Shown: piece after piece, positions 30,074 through 30,259 of the stretch
Layout of the letters: each line of letters starts with the position of its first letter
Numbering within the stretch: the stretch's first letter is position 1
Source: CAXTTV01 sp964247295
GTDB lineage: Bacteria > Chloroflexota > Ktedonobacteria > Ktedonobacterales > Ktedonobacteraceae
Reading direction: 5' to 3'
Length of the DNA stretch: 30,259 nucleotides
NCBI GenBank assembly: GCA_964247295.1
Contig: CAXTTV010000037.1
Location: 1-30,259 of the forward strand
Position numbers and translations under genes: made by a program
The notes under the pieces: model-generated
Seen by the model: the letters and a program-made list of their open reading frames with translations, nothing else
The model's database searches: none
Told to the model about the DNA's origin: nothing

Positions 30074-30259
30074 GTGAAACATATAGCCAGGGACGAGACG
30101 CGGGACCAGCACAACCGCCTCGATGCATTCGACCTGATGCTACGCCGCCAGGGCTGGTTTCTGGTGAGAAACCGCCCGCTTCATACTGACTCTAACGTCA
30201 TTCGTATCCGAAACTCTAACCCCGACAGTTCCGATACCTGCCAGCAAGATACATTTTAT
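30074..30259 (+). CDS. Start of an unidentified protein, cut by the window edge
   Basis: A frame open from a GTG at 30074 to the window end (62 codons), with many Arg and Asp residues (RDETRDQHNRLDAFDLMLRRQGWFLVRNRP). No family can be named. AAGGAG lies 16 bases before the GTG, too far to be ideal. TTGCCT-17-TAAGAT (29983-30011) may be its promoter. It may also be non-coding. Confidence 0.35.
   Translation, partial: MKHIARDETRDQHNRLDAFDLMLRRQGWFLVRNRPLHTDSNVIRIRNSNPDSSDTCQQDTFY

Noticed and set aside
29983..30189. Plus-strand frame of 68 codons at the right edge
   Set aside because: It starts without a ribosome-binding site inside a promoter-like stretch and reads as low-complexity; the frame from 30074 that stays open to the edge is the better candidate.

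Overview
The window is a chromosomal scaffold segment from a bacterium that looks like a member of Chloroflexota, most likely class Ktedonobacteria. This is inferred from gene content and protein style: a split b6-type bc complex, a complete CysO/CysM/Mec-type cysteine cluster, moderate GC, and a GC-rich accessory operon of unfamiliar proteins. No rRNA or other taxonomic marker is present. A run of 31 Ns at 20163-20193 marks an assembly join, so synteny across that point is not guaranteed.

Left part (1-12267), mostly housekeeping: glycogen synthase (1-1429, minus, runs off the left edge); a five-gene minus-strand respiratory operon (6206 down to 1568) encoding cytochrome b, subunit IV, a Tat-type Rieske protein, a membrane-anchored cytochrome c fused to a cupredoxin, and a 12-TM protein of unknown function, ended by a 17-bp-stem terminator; a divergent NarL-type two-component system (6640-8483, plus); a small acidic protein; a zinc-ribbon, disordered, single-TM protein; and a NirB-like FAD oxidoreductase.

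Middle part (12304-20229), an accessory island: a stand-alone TnpB whose start codon overlaps the stop of a DUF488 gene, which is itself the last gene of a GC-rich minus-strand operon of eight genes. Three of these (14979-17175) are tandem paralogs of a family I do not recognise, and a fourth (14411-14911) looks like a shortened relative. Four junctions are 4-base ATGA overlaps. A plus-strand HTH-GNAT regulator lies divergently upstream. Between the two are a TTGACG-17-TATTCT promoter, a 27-bp direct repeat that overlaps both start regions, a 6-codon leader ORF with a strong Shine-Dalgarno sequence, and two perfect 12-13 bp hairpins. This is the best candidate for an undescribed system.

Right part (20317-30259): an Nramp metal transporter; a DHA2-type MFS exporter; a MarR - ABC ATPase - ABC-2 permease operon; a small membrane protein; then the sulfur-carrier cysteine operon (rhodanese-E1, a MoaD/CysO-like carrier with residues after its Gly-Gly, an O-phosphoserine-type CysM, and a JAMM protease). 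A CoA-binding-domain protein and the start of an unidentified ORF close the window.

Several open frames are longer than the likely genes. For these I moved the start to the codon supported by a Shine-Dalgarno site and by protein homology, and the reason is given in each entry.
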